The notes: generated by a model not told the origin, from the sequence alone. A stretch of DNA of 64,000 nucleotides from Spirosoma telluris (GCA_003259005.1 QLII01000001.1:6811001-6875000), one strand, 5' to 3'. Positions 49,610-59,912 are shown, numbered from the stretch's first letter. Numbers and translations: made by a program.

Positions 49610-50818
49610 TCAGAACAGCTTTACTATCCGCGACAATCCTGTCGAAATGAGCAGAATAAAGGCTACAAAGCCAAGGCCGTAGTAAAGTCCAAAGGCTTCG
49701 GACACAAACCCAATGACGGGCGGGCCTGCCAGGAAACCAATGAAACTGAAGGTGGCAAACGTAGCCAAACCCGCAGCTGGAGGGATTCCGGGAACCCGCA
49801 TCGACGCGCTATAGAGAATAGGTGCGCCAAGTGAGCAACCTGCACCCAATAACGCAAAGCCAATCAAGGCCGTTGGTGGGTAGGGCAGTACGATCGCGAA
49901 AACCAGTCCTGATGCAGCCAGCAGACTGCCTAGCTGAAGCCAGCGTTTAGCACCAATTCTCGGGATAATCGCATCTCCGAAAAAGCGTAAGCTGGTCATT
50001 GTCAATGAAAAAGCGCCAAAGCCCAGGGCCGCAATTTGGCTGCTGGCACCAATGGTTTCGTGCAGGTATACGGCGCTCCAGTCGAGGGCTACGCCTTCGC
50101 CCATCGCCACGGCCAGACCGATCAGGATCATCAGCAACAAATCCAGATTAGGCATCACAAACGAAGATCCGGCTTTCTCGCCCGACTCGGTGCGGCTACT
50201 GGATGGAATGGTTTGTAACGTAGGCTGTAGGAGAAACGTAGTGAGTAAAACCAGACCCGCTATCACCGCCATGTGAATCTGCGGAGATACATGTAGCGCT
50301 ATCACCGCACCGGCAATACCTGAGCCCAGCAAGCCACCTAGGCTCCACATACCATGACAGGAGGACATAATGGCAATACCTTCTGTACGCTCTACATTCG
50401 TGGCGCAGGTATTCATGGCTACATTGATGAGCGCACTCGACAGCCCCAATAAAAATAAACCAAGCGCCATAACGACCATATTGGGTGCATTAATAGGAAG
50501 GCAAACAGCTAGCGATACGCCCACCGCCGACCAGAAACAGGCGCGTGCTTCACCAAGTTTGGCAACGATCCAGCCTGTCATCGGATTCATGATGAGCAAT
50601 CCAACGGGCATGGCAAAAAGCGTTAAGCCCAATTCGGCATCGGAAAGGTGTAGTTTTTCTTTAACGTGAGGAATATGCGCCACCCAACTCCCAAACAGGA
50701 TGCTGTCACAGGCGAACACTAATCCAACAGCCAGTGCCTGCCGGTTTAAAAAAAATGTTAGCAGATTCTGTACGAAAGGGTTACGAGCAGATCTATTCAA
50801 GGGTGCCGTTGTATTCAT
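49610..50818 (-). CDS. MFS transporter (YbjJ-like)
   Basis: 402 aa with 12 hydrophobic helices. It contains FACDSILFGSWVAHIPHVK, AELGLTLFAMPVGLLIMNP, GLFLLGLSSALINVAMNTCA and SSCHGMWSLGGLLGSG, close to the YbjJ-type MFS subgroup. Its substrate is unknown. It lies downstream of msrA on the same strand but is separated by a strong terminator. Confidence 0.9.
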   Translation of the reverse strand: MNTTAPLNRSARNPFVQNLLTFFLNRQALAVGLVFACDSILFGSWVAHIPHVKEKLHLSDAELGLTLFAMPVGLLIMNPMTGWIVAKLGEARACFWSAVGVSLAVCLPINAPNMVVMALGLFLLGLSSALINVAMNTCATNVERTEGIAIMSSCHGMWSLGGLLGSGIAGAVIALHVSPQIHMAVIAGLVLLTTFLLQPTLQTIPSSSRTESGEKAGSSFVMPNLDLLLMILIGLAVAMGEGVALDWSAVYLHETIGASSQIAALGFGAFSLTMTSLRFFGDAIIPRIGAKRWLQLGSLLAASGLVFAIVLPYPPTALIGFALLGAGCSLGAPILYSASMRVPGIPPAAGLATFATFSFIGFLAGPPVIGFVSEAFGLYYGLGFVAFILLISTGLSRIVKLF

Positions 50819-50820
50819 AA

Positions 50821-50856
50821 TGCAAAAATAGCCGACCCGCGTCGGCTATTTTTGCA
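50821..50856 (-). terminator. Intrinsic terminator of msrA
   Basis: TGCAAAAATAGCCGAC (50821-50836) and 50841-50856 are exact reverse complements with a 4-base loop and flanking A/T tracts. It lies 48 bases beyond the msrA stop (50904) and just ahead of the MFS start at 50818. Confidence 0.88.
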
Positions 50857-50903
50857 ATCTATTATCCGGTACTGATGCTGTATTGACTTTTTACGGCTAA
50901 TAC

Positions 50904-51566
50904 CTAATCAAGCATTGTTAACGCTGTACTATTTTTAAGGTGCCCAACCATTGCCTTACGCAACTTCTCCACCTTTGGAAGCGATACGCTTTGAATATAA
51001 GGCTGATTTGGGTGTAGCGCGAAGTAGTTCTGATGATAGGTTTCCGCTGGATAGAAAACCGTAATTGGTGTTACCTCCGTCACGACTCGATTCGCATAAT
51101 GTTTTGATTCATTCGTACGTTTAATCGCTTCCATAATTTCCGCTTTTTCTTCGGGTGTCCGATAAAACGCTACCGACCGATAATCACGACCAACGTCGGG
51201 TCCCTGACGATTTAGTGTCGTAGGATCATGACCCGCGAAAAAGGCATCGAGCAGTTGGGAATAACTGATTACTTTCGGATCATAATACACCTGTACTGAT
51301 TCGGCATGGCCAGTTTCATCGGTTCCAACCTGTTCGTAGGTTGGGTTCTTAACGTTACCACCGGCATAGCCTGAAATAACTTCCCGAACGCCTTTCAGTT
51401 GGTTCATACCTTCTTCCATAGCCCAGAAGCATCCACCAGCGAAGGTTGCGACGGCTTCGCCCGGTTTGAGTGCTGGAAGTTTAGCGGGCGTATGATCATT
51501 GGGCTGTCCTTGTGCGCAACCTGCCAGTAGGAGCAGGCTAAGCGCGTATAAATGAATTCGTTTCAT
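50904..51566 (-). CDS. msrA: Peptide methionine sulfoxide reductase MsrA, lipoprotein form
   Basis: 220 aa from the ATG at 51566, which starts a lipoprotein signal with LLAGC (C17). The catalytic motif ATFAGGCFWAMEEGM has the active Cys at 46. Other MsrA blocks are YAGGNVKNPTYEQVG, GHAESVQVYYDP and YHQNYFALHPNQPYI. It reduces methionine S-sulfoxide in proteins, here in the envelope. A longer in-frame extension upstream was rejected because it is not signal-like. Confidence 0.95.
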   Translation of the reverse strand: MKRIHLYALSLLLLAGCAQGQPNDHTPAKLPALKPGEAVATFAGGCFWAMEEGMNQLKGVREVISGYAGGNVKNPTYEQVGTDETGHAESVQVYYDPKVISYSQLLDAFFAGHDPTTLNRQGPDVGRDYRSVAFYRTPEEKAEIMEAIKRTNESKHYANRVVTEVTPITVFYPAETYHQNYFALHPNQPYIQSVSLPKVEKLRKAMVGHLKNSTALTMLD

Positions 51567-51673
51567 ACTGTTTCGTGATTGGATTCTGTTACTGTATAAA
51601 CGATTAAAATCCATTAGCGGTTTCCTGATTGTGTAATGTGATACATTCGTGATAATCTCCGTGAAAAAGTTAT

Positions 51674-51755
51674 GCCACAGAGATTCACGGAGCCAAAAGA
51701 GATACACAAAGGAATAATAAAAAAATCTTAGTCTATCTCTTTTAGTCTCGGTGGC
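51674..51755. repeat. Imperfect palindrome of CAGAGATTCACGGAG words
   Basis: The left arm begins GCCACAGAGATTCACGGAGC at 51674 and includes AAAAGAGATA; the right arm ends at 51755 with TATCTCTTTTAGTCTCGGTGGC. The pairing has a gap. It lies between divergent msrA and the AraC regulator and may overlap their promoters. Confidence 0.65.
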
Positions 51756-51770
51756 AAAACCCTTCCTTCT

Positions 51771-52619
51771 ATGAAACTTCAATTCGAAAAAATAGAACCT
51801 GAAGCCGGTAGTTCATTTCGGGTGATTCATAACACAGAAGCGGAAACCTGTCGGGTATACTGGCATTACCACCCGGAGTATGAGATCGTATACATTCCGT
51901 TTGGAACTGGTCAGCGACGGGTTGGCACGAATGTATCCTGCTATGAGTCAGGTGAGCTGGTGTTTATCGGGCCGAATTTGCCGCACCTGAATTTCAGCTA
52001 TGGAAAAGAAGGGCAATATGAGGAAATTGTTGTACAGATGCGCGATGATTTTATGGGGGAGTCGTTTCTGCAAAAGCCTGAGTTAGCCGCGGTAAAACAC
52101 TTGTTTGATCTGGGACACAAAGGGCTAACATTTGGTGCTGTTACCAAGCAGCAGGTAGGTCCCTGGTTAGAAGAACTGCCTGACCAATCTCCATTCGATC
52201 GTTTCCTGACATTACTTCGGGTATTACAACATCTGGCCGACGCTCCTGATGCGGAGCCACTACATGCCAACGGGGTACGTTTCGATTTGAACCCAAAAGA
52301 ACAGGAACGCATCAATCGGGTTTGTCAGTACGTAGAACAGCATTACGCCGAACCCGTAGTTATTCAGGACGTGGCCGATCTGGCTAGTCTAACGGTCCCT
52401 GCCTTCTGCCGTTATTTCAAACGCATGACCCACCTGACGTTTACTGATTTTGTGAATGAATATCGTGTTAATCAGGCCCGGCGGTTGTTGCACTCAGCCC
52501 GTACCGTGGCCGATGTTGGTTTTGCTGTTGGTTTCAATAATCTATCGCACTTCAACAAGACATTTCGTGCCGTAACCGGGCAAACGCCGAGTGCTTACCG
52601 AAAAGCATTGTTAGGCTAA
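51771..52619 (+). CDS. AraC-family transcriptional regulator
   Basis: 282 aa. An N-terminal cupin sensor domain (YWHYHPEYEIVYIPFGTGQRRVG, FIGPNLPHLNFS) precedes a C-terminal double helix-turn-helix (VADLASLTVPAFCRYFKRMT and VADVGFAVGFNNLSHFNKTFRAVTGQTPSAYRK). It is a one-component activator, probably sensing a sugar or small ligand. It is divergent from msrA and convergent with susD, whose pathway it might control. Confidence 0.93.
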   Translation: MKLQFEKIEPEAGSSFRVIHNTEAETCRVYWHYHPEYEIVYIPFGTGQRRVGTNVSCYESGELVFIGPNLPHLNFSYGKEGQYEEIVVQMRDDFMGESFLQKPELAAVKHLFDLGHKGLTFGAVTKQQVGPWLEELPDQSPFDRFLTLLRVLQHLADAPDAEPLHANGVRFDLNPKEQERINRVCQYVEQHYAEPVVIQDVADLASLTVPAFCRYFKRMTHLTFTDFVNEYRVNQARRLLHSARTVADVGFAVGFNNLSHFNKTFRAVTGQTPSAYRKALLG

Positions 52620-52629
52620 TTGACCATAA

Positions 52630-52664
52630 AAAAACTCCCCAACTAGAATTAGCTGGGGAGTTTG
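52630..52664. terminator. Bidirectional intrinsic terminator
   Basis: AAAAACTCCCCA near 52630-52641 pairs with TGGGGAGTTT near 52654-52663, one mismatch inside. It lies between the convergent AraC regulator and the SusD gene and can serve both. Confidence 0.82.
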
Positions 52665-52679
52665 TCTTATTTAACTCAT

Positions 52680-54245
52680 TTAAACACCTGGGTAACCTGG
52701 ATTCTGAGTTTTCAGGTTGGGATTGTTCAACAGCTCCTGCTTGGGAATTGGCAGCAGCAGATGTTTTTCCTGCAAAGCCTGATTAGAGCTTAGGTTCACA
52801 TGCCCAACGAAAGCATCGAAGCCATTGGTTTTTTCGTTGTACACTTTCTGTAGGCGTACCATATCGAACCAGGTGATTTGCTCATAGCACAGTTCGTGCC
52901 AGCGCTCCCGCCAAACGGCTTCCCGGAACGTAGCCTGTGTATAGGTTCCCAAAGCTGGAGTCGTGAGTGTAGCCCGGTCCCGAATACGCTTCATGGCATC
53001 GTAGGCGGCCTGGGTAGGTCCACCTACTTCGTTCTGTGCTTCGGCAAAAATCAGTAACGTCTCGGCGAAGCGAATCTGGGGTACGTTCAGGTTATTCTGA
53101 CGAGAACCGGCAACGCCCGATGTACCATTAGCAGTTCGGTTGAAGTGCTTAAACACATAAGGTGCTCCCAAATCAAAAGGTGCTCCGTTCCCATTCGTAA
53201 AGTAGGTGGTGTAAAAATAGCCCGCCTGATCTTTTGTCCGAAGATCCCCTTTTTCGTAGGAATTATAGAAGGCTGCAGTAGGTACCGAGCTTCCCGTTCC
53301 ACCAGGACCGTTGTAGGTTACTGGTTTAAAGTTCGGGTAGAAATTGTCCATTGGGTTACCAGCTACCAGCGTATTATACTGGAGCTGGAACAGATGTTCT
53401 ACGCGGTTCTCGGTGCTTTCCTTGTGTACATCCTCATAGGTTGTAAACAGGTTGATCGTCGATGGATTAGCATTTGCATACGTAACCACTTCCAGGGCTT
53501 TGTCGGCGGCTAACTTATAGTAGGATGCTCCCTTGCTAAGCGGGAAGCCTGCCATCGTCAGATACACTTTAGCCAACTGCGTTTTTACGGCAGCCAAATT
53601 TACACGTCCGCTTACGTCCATCCAGGCCAGGCCTGCCGCTTCGGCAGCAATCAGGTCTTCGACAATTAGCTTATAGACCTCCTCTTTGGAAGTACGGGTT
53701 GGCAGAAAGTCGGCTGAAGCGGCCGTTTGTGGTTTGGTAATCAATGGAATATCGCCCCATAACCGAACCGCCGTGAAGTAAGCCGAAGCCCGCAGAAACC
53801 GAGCTTCGCCCAGAATTTTAGTTTTCTGAGCTGCATCCATCGGCGTTATACCCGGTACTTTATCGAGTACCAGATTGGCGTTGGCAATTACTCGATACAG
53901 GCCATTCCAGTACTGAACCACGTGCGCTGTGTTCCCGTCGTGTACTAACCCATAGAGGTTATTAAGGTCGGAGTTTTGCGCGGTTTCTGTAGTGGACGTT
54001 CCCGTCAAGGCTTCCAGCAACTGCCAGTTGCTGGAGAAGATACCAGCCCCATCGCCCATAAACCGCAGGCTGGCGTATACGGATGCCAGAGCCGATTCGG
54101 CATGGTCAGGAATGGTATAGAAGCTTTCGGGGGTCAGGTTCGATGGAGCTTTTTCTTCCAGAAACTCCTTACAGCCAACGGTACTGGTTAAGGCAAATCC
54201 GCACAGCAAGGCCCGGCTTATATGTTTTACGAGTGTATGTCTCAT
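52680..54245 (-). CDS. SusD/RagB-family outer membrane nutrient-binding lipoprotein
   Basis: 521 aa with lipoprotein signal ending at Cys25 (TSTVGCKEFLEE). The SusD pattern is present: PSNLTPESFYTIPDHAESALASVY, LGEARFLRASAYFTAVRLWGDIPLIT, SKEEVYKLIVEDL and the late EAVWRERWHELCYEQITWFDMVR and LLPIPKQELLNNPNL. It caps the SusC channel and binds glycans or other nutrients at the cell surface. It follows the SusC gene on the same strand by 38 bases. No glycoside hydrolase is adjacent. Confidence 0.96.
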   Translation of the reverse strand: MRHTLVKHISRALLCGFALTSTVGCKEFLEEKAPSNLTPESFYTIPDHAESALASVYASLRFMGDGAGIFSSNWQLLEALTGTSTTETAQNSDLNNLYGLVHDGNTAHVVQYWNGLYRVIANANLVLDKVPGITPMDAAQKTKILGEARFLRASAYFTAVRLWGDIPLITKPQTAASADFLPTRTSKEEVYKLIVEDLIAAEAAGLAWMDVSGRVNLAAVKTQLAKVYLTMAGFPLSKGASYYKLAADKALEVVTYANANPSTINLFTTYEDVHKESTENRVEHLFQLQYNTLVAGNPMDNFYPNFKPVTYNGPGGTGSSVPTAAFYNSYEKGDLRTKDQAGYFYTTYFTNGNGAPFDLGAPYVFKHFNRTANGTSGVAGSRQNNLNVPQIRFAETLLIFAEAQNEVGGPTQAAYDAMKRIRDRATLTTPALGTYTQATFREAVWRERWHELCYEQITWFDMVRLQKVYNEKTNGFDAFVGHVNLSSNQALQEKHLLLPIPKQELLNNPNLKTQNPGYPGV

Positions 54246-54283
54246 TACGATGAAATAATCAGTAGATTAAATGGGTTTGTAGA

Positions 54284-57200
54284 TTACAGGCCAATCTGAA
54301 GACCTACCAGATATGTAGTTGGTTTTGGATAATTGTGCCAGATTTGACCCTGCGAGAAAGCGCTGCTACCCGTACCCTGGTTCGTAGGCGTTACTTCCGG
54401 ATCGCCAACGATGGGGTCTTCTACCAACAGGAAGAAATTTTGCGCCGAAGCATACACGCGGAGCCGGTTTATCTTCAACTTGTTGATCACCGCTGGTGGT
54501 AAAGTATAGCCAATCAGCAGGTTTTTACCCCGCAGGAAGGAGCCATTCTTGATCCAGTGGCTATCTACGTTGGTTACATAACCTGCCCGTGTATCCCGAA
54601 CTTGAGCAATCTGACTTCCCTGATTTGTTGGAGTCCAGGCGTTCAGTACAGACGAGTAGCTGTTTGCCAGCGCCTGCCGGTCTTCACTTGGGTGCAGGTT
54701 CATCAGCATCACATCGTTGCCGTACATATACTGCAATTCAAGCGTAGCGTCGAATTGTCCCAATTTGAAGTTGTTGGTCAACGCGCCCCAGCCTTTTGGA
54801 CTGCCGTTACCAATAATGCTACGGTCGGCATCGGTAATCGCTTTGTCGCCATTCACATCTAAGTACTTGATGTCGCCGGGCAGTATGGTCAGACCATTCC
54901 GGTAGCTGGTAAACTTGGCAGCTTCTTCACGTTCAGCTTCACTCCACACACCGGCGCGGGTCAATCCCCAGAAAGCGCCCACTGGCTCACCAATCCGAAT
55001 TATGTTGGTTTGGTTCGTAAAGTTTGGCCCACCTACACCGAATATATCGGATGGAGTAGCCAGCGACAGCACTTTATTGCGGTTCAGCGAGATGTTAAAC
55101 GTTGTATTCCAACTAAATGAACCCTTGTTAACATTGATCGTATTCAGTGCAAATTCGAAGCCCTGGTTTTGCATTGATCCTACGTTGCGCCGAATCGTAG
55201 CGTAACCACTCGATTGGGGTACGGGGGCATCAAGCAGCATATCGGTGGTTAGGCGATAGTAGTAATCCAATTCCACATTAACCCGTCCTTTGAACAGGCC
55301 AATTTCTAAGCCTACATCGGTCTGAGCCGTTTTTTCCCATTTCAGATCGGGATTGGATAAACGGTTAACCCCGGTTCCACCGTTCCGCGTATCGTTGTAT
55401 ATAGTGGCATAGTTAGAGCTAAGTAATGATAGCGATTGGTAGGGGGGAATTTCCGAGTTACCCGTCAGACCATAGCTAGACCGTAATTTCATGTTGGAGA
55501 TAATCGGGTTGCCTTTCAGGAAATCTTCTTCCGAAATACGCCACGCTAAAGCTGCCGAGGGGAAAAAGGCAAACTTGTTGTTCTCCCCGAACTTAGACGA
55601 ACCATCGGCCCGGCCCGTTGCCGTAAACAGGTATTTGTTTTTGTAGCCGTAGTTAATCCGACCGAAGTAGGAGTTAAAGGCAAAACGCGTTGCGTCTGAG
55701 CCAACAGATGGGTTAGTAGCACCAGCCCCTAAGTTGTTATAACCAAAGTAGTCGGTAGCAAAACCACTGACACTGCCATTCATTCTGAACGTGTTCGTTT
55801 CCTGCCACGAGATACCCAACAAGCCTGTAAATGAGTGATCCTGACCAAACTGCTTGTTGTAGGTCAGGTAGTTCTCCAACGACCAGAACGAAGTCCGGGT
55901 ATTTTGAGTCGACGCGTTACCGTTGCCACCAATGTTCAGCGTGCGTGTTTGCGACTGGTTGACTTCCTGGGTCTGAATATTGGTACCCAGAACCGTTCGC
56001 ATTTCGAGTCCTTTAGCCAGGCTAATGTTCGTATACAGACTTCCCAGCATCGTCTGAGTATTCTGGATGTATCGACGATCTGTCAGGCGGTGAACCGAGC
56101 TCATCGTTCCCTCTGCGTACGGATAATCGCGGTTTTCAGCGAATACACCCGTATCAGGATAGCGTACGGGCAGGAACGGGAAGTCTTCCACAATTTGCCG
56201 GGCTACCGCGTCATTTATATCCACCAGGTTTTCCGTCTGGTAGTTGTAACTCAGCGTGCCACCAATTTTGAGCCAGCTTTTTACCTGATCATCAATAGAG
56301 AAGCGGCCAGAATACCGTTTCATGTACGATGTTTTGATAAGCCCCTGATCGTCGCGATAGTTAAGTGAAAGTGAATACTGGGTACGCTCATTACCCCGCT
56401 GAAGCCTAACTGATGGTTTTGCGAGAGGACACTCTGCGACGATTCTTTGAACCAGTCGGTATCATACAAGGGGTTCAGATTAGCATCAAAAACACCTGGA
56501 TGAGCAGCGCTGAATGCTTTCCGCCGGACTACAGGGTCTAGGTACGTCCACTTGCCTGCTGCCCAGCCAGCTGGGTCAAATTTAGCCATGTTTGCATACG
56601 CCAGATCTTCGGTAGCTAAATACTCTTTTGCATTGAGTACTTTAGGTTTGTTAGGGCCAATGGTATTCACACTAAACTGCGTATCATAGGTAACCCGGCT
56701 TTCGCCTGCTTTCCCTTTTCTGGTCGAGATCAGAATAACACCGTTCGCTCCTCGTGCTCCATAGATAGCCGTTGAGGAGGCATCTTTCAGGACTTCAACA
56801 TTGACAATATCATTCGGGTTAATGTAGTCAATCGGGTTACTGAACTGATCGCCAGTACCTTGTGGAAGCATAACACCGTCAACTACATAAAGCGGGTTGT
56901 TTGAGGAGTTAATCGAACTAAATCCCCGAATTCGGACGGTAGTACGACCGCCAGGACGACCCGAGTTTGTGTTTACCTGCACACCCGGCATACGGCCTGA
57001 AAGTTGCTGGTTGAGGGAAGGGGCTGGCCGCTCCATCAGTTCAGCTTCTTTAACACCAGAAACGGCACCCGTCAAGTCCGATTTTTTCGACGTACCATAG
57101 CCAATGACGACGATCTCATCCAGCACCTTGCTGTCGGCCTTCAGGCTAATATTGACTGATGATTGGTTGCCAATACTCACTTCCTGTGAAATATAGCCAA

Positions 57201-57510
57201 CAAATGAGAATACGAGTATAGATGTACCATTGGGTACGTCTAGTTTGTATCGACCGTCAGCATCTGTGACAGTACCACGCTGCGTTCCTTTCAAAATGAC
57301 ACTTACACCCGGTAAGCCTTCACTTTTTTCGTCGGTGACTCGTCCGGTAAGGGTTCGATCCGCGACCGATACTGTGGTGTTAGTAAGGGGATTGTGATCA
57401 TACGGCTTCGCATAAGTAAAGCTCACACAGCATAAAGCCAGCAGGAGCGGAGTGGCTGATAGGTAGAACTGCCTGCCAAGCAAAACTTGGGGAGGTAAGA
57501 GTTGTTTCAT
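54284..57510 (-). CDS. SusC/RagA TonB-linked outer membrane transporter, frameshifted in this sequence
   Basis: Restored length 1075 aa. Order: signal peptide; CarboxypepD_reg-like domain (LTGRVTDEKSEGLPGVSVIL); plug with LDEIVVIGYGTSKKSDLTGAV and VEVLKDASSTAIYGARGANGV; and a beta-barrel ending YPKPTTYLVGLQIGL. It imports ligand with TonB energy together with SusD. Frame is lost at GFSG; one base in the C run 56394-56397 gives GGNERTQYSLSLNYRDD and joins the barrel. It is the first gene of the SusCD unit. Confidence 0.95.
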
Positions 57511-58160
57511 AGAATCGCTGATTTAACTAGATGTTTAGGTTTTTTGAAATGAGATAAATAGGACATCTGTGGGATTTTCTGGTAAAACTTCATACTACTA
57601 GAAAACTACTTATATAGATTATAAAAAAATTAAAAAAGAGTTAAACAGCTATTAAAATATAGTCCTGAACTGGGACGACAAATAGAGGAAAATAAGCATA
57701 GCAAAAAATAAGTATTTCATACTAGTATGGCTTGGTTTAGAGCACTAATTGGTAAATCCCCATAGTAATACTACTCAGTTGTTTGCAAACAGCCTATATT
57801 ATTACAAGACCAGTTGATATTAGTGGCAAGTAATGCTAAAAAAGGGTACTTAATCAGCCTGTTGTGGTGGGTCTGCCGGAGTTAAATAGCCAATAAAAAA
57901 GATGATTGCCGAAGGGAGGTATAGCTTCTATGGTGAGGGCACCCTACAGTGGCAATCTCTAAGCCTGGGCGATTGAAACGATAGGTTTGGGTAATTAATC
58001 TCATGCTCGGTTGAATGTAGGAGATCGGGGATCGGGAGGAGTTTAGTCTATTATCTACACCAATATGGCAATACCGATTTAGAGTATATTTTTTATATAT
58101 TGAATACTATTTTTTATTATTTCACCGTATTATTGGTGACAATACACACAACCTTCACTT
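57511..58160. other. AT-rich divergent intergenic stretch
   Basis: 650 bases between the divergent susC and HTH genes. It is AT-rich next to both genes, with no convincing frame, RNA gene or long palindrome. It should contain both promoters; no consensus was fixed. Confidence 0.45.
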
Positions 58161-58516
58161 ATGCTTCAAAAATTAACCAATCGCTTCGTGTATTTGGATT
58201 CGCTCATTCGTAAGCGTGCTACAGGTTCTCCAAAAGAATTAGCCACTCGACTTGGTATCACCGAGCGGGCCTGGTACAATCTCCGCGATGAGTTAGTAAA
58301 CGATCTCGGCTTACCCTTGCTTATGATCCGCATGGCAAGACCTACTACTATACCGAAGAAGGCCAGCTTGTTTTTAGGTTCATGCGAAAACTGGATACGG
58401 ATAAGATGGAGAAGCTGGAAGGCGGGTGTAAGCTGGAGCCTATAGGAGCATTGGCCGGGACTGGCTTACTAGTGAATTTTCTGCCTTTTCGGTTCACTGA
58501 AGTTTTAGTTCAGTGA
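58161..58516 (+). CDS. Small HTH-domain regulator-like protein, frameshifted in this sequence
   Basis: Restored length 118 aa. Residues about 5-45 form a DeoR/winged HTH-like unit (VYLDSLIRKRATGSPKELATRLGITERAWYNL is the region, key words SPKELATRLGIT and RAWYNLRDEL). The rest, after correction, reads LAYDPHGKTYYYTEEGQL and ends FTEVLVQ. One base in the C run 58314-58316 rejoins it. Small HTH genes of this kind often stand before Bacteroidota peptide bacteriocin loci. Its tail overlaps a 23-base repeat. Confidence 0.72.
58494..58516. repeat. 23-base repeat, copy 1
   Basis: TCACTGAAGTTTTAGTTCAG and the three following bases. It is self-complementary at its ends and matches 59857-59879 in direct orientation at 20 of 23 positions. 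It overlaps the end of the HTH gene. The two copies bracket the glycosyltransferase gene. Confidence 0.6.
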
Positions 58517-58553
58517 GGTAGACTACGTTTACGGGCTAACATTTCTATGACCA

Positions 58554-59845
58554 ATGACTGCTTTGTTCTTGATGGTTCCGGCCTATGGGCACTTGAATGC
58601 AACATTTCGACTGGCCCGCCAATTACAAAAGGACGGCTATATAATTGTGTATGCATACGCTGGGTTACCTGAATTAGCAGAACACATCCGTAAGCAGGGG
58701 TTTGGGATACATTGGCTACAAAGCCAGCCGTTCGGATTAGGCGTAGATGAGGTGTTAAACAGGGGCGTAGCGAGTCGTATTTGGAAACACTCATTGATCG
58801 ACTTACGGGACGAGATTTCCGTAATCGTACTGATGACCTACAGCGGACAGTATTGACTCTAAAACCAACTTTGATCTTACTTGACGCTTTTTTTAGCACG
58901 GATTTCATAGTTCTTTATCCGTTGCTCAAAGGTTCACAGACAGAGGTGGTGGTGATTCAAACGATGCTATCTACTTACAATGAAGGTGTTCTGCCTCCTT
59001 TAAACACAGGACTAATACCTGGCCAGGACAGCCCACAGACAATTCAAGGAGCATGGAAACGGTACTATCGAAACCGGGCTTTATGGCGAGCATGGCAAAC
59101 TATCAAGTACATAGGTCAAAACCCAGATCGATTAGTCCGCCGAAAGTTCCGACAGAACAACTTACTCAGTACGTATCGACTACGTGACGACAAAGTATTT
59201 CATGTGGGCTTCGATAATCTGCCGGAATGGATTATGGCTCCTCGTGAATTTGACTTTCCTGAACGGCAAGTATTGTCGTATCAAAAGTATCTCGGCGTGA
59301 TGGTTGATCTTACTCGGACCGAAGACTTGCCACCTACCTATTTGACCCTAATGGAACGAATTGCACAGGAACGCCAAGCCAATCTGAACTTGAAACTTCT
59401 GTATGTTTCACTGGGAACGGTGAAAGGTGCTCACGCCAAGACTAGAGATCTACAACGGTTTTTCAAGCGGTTATTTGAGGCTGTAGGGACGCAACCTCAT
59501 TGGCAAGTCATAATAGCGGTTGGCCCGGACTTGAAAGATAGTCTTACAAAGTGCCCCTCTAATATATACATGCTTGCTTGGGTGCCACAACTCCATTTGC
59601 TCCAGCACTGCGATTTGTTTATTACTCATGGTGGATTGAATTCAGTGCTGGAAGGCTGGACATTGGAGGTGCCAATGTTAGTGTATCCATTAAACTACGC
59701 TTGGGACCAGATGGGTAATGCTGCCCGTGTAGTAAGTCAGGGGAAAGGACTTTTAGGTGATTTTCGGAATGATAGTGCAGGTCGTATAAATCAGGCCATT
59801 AGGCAACTACTTATAAAATGTCCTATATGCTCTAAAATTCAGTAA
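58554..59845 (+). CDS. GT1/MGT-like glycosyltransferase, frameshifted in this sequence
   Basis: Restored length 430 aa. The N-terminus MTALFLMVPAYGHLNATFRL is the typical GT-B acceptor domain opening, and the C-terminus has the UDP-sugar motif ITHGGLNSVLEGWTLEVPML with WDQMGNAARVV. Frame breaks at SRIW; one base at 58783-58787 restores WETLIDRLTGRD or WKTLIDRLTGRD. It could glycosylate a small molecule, lipid or peptide. It lies inside the peptide export locus, between two 23-base repeats, but its link to the peptide is unproven. Confidence 0.85.
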
Positions 59846-59856
59846 ATTATTTTTTA

Positions 59857-59879
59857 TCACTGCATTTTTAGTTCAGTGG
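59857..59879. repeat. 23-base repeat, copy 2
   Basis: Direct-orientation partner of 58494-58516 with three mismatches, 12 bases after the glycosyltransferase stop. Confidence 0.6.
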
Positions 59880-59912
59880 CGGGTTCGATATTTGAAACGC
59901 CAAGGTAAAATT

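Noticed and set aside
1169..59845. Widespread true pseudogenisation or programmed frameshifting
   Set aside because: All breaks are single-base losses, almost all in G/C runs; no conserved slippery heptamer or downstream structure recurs.
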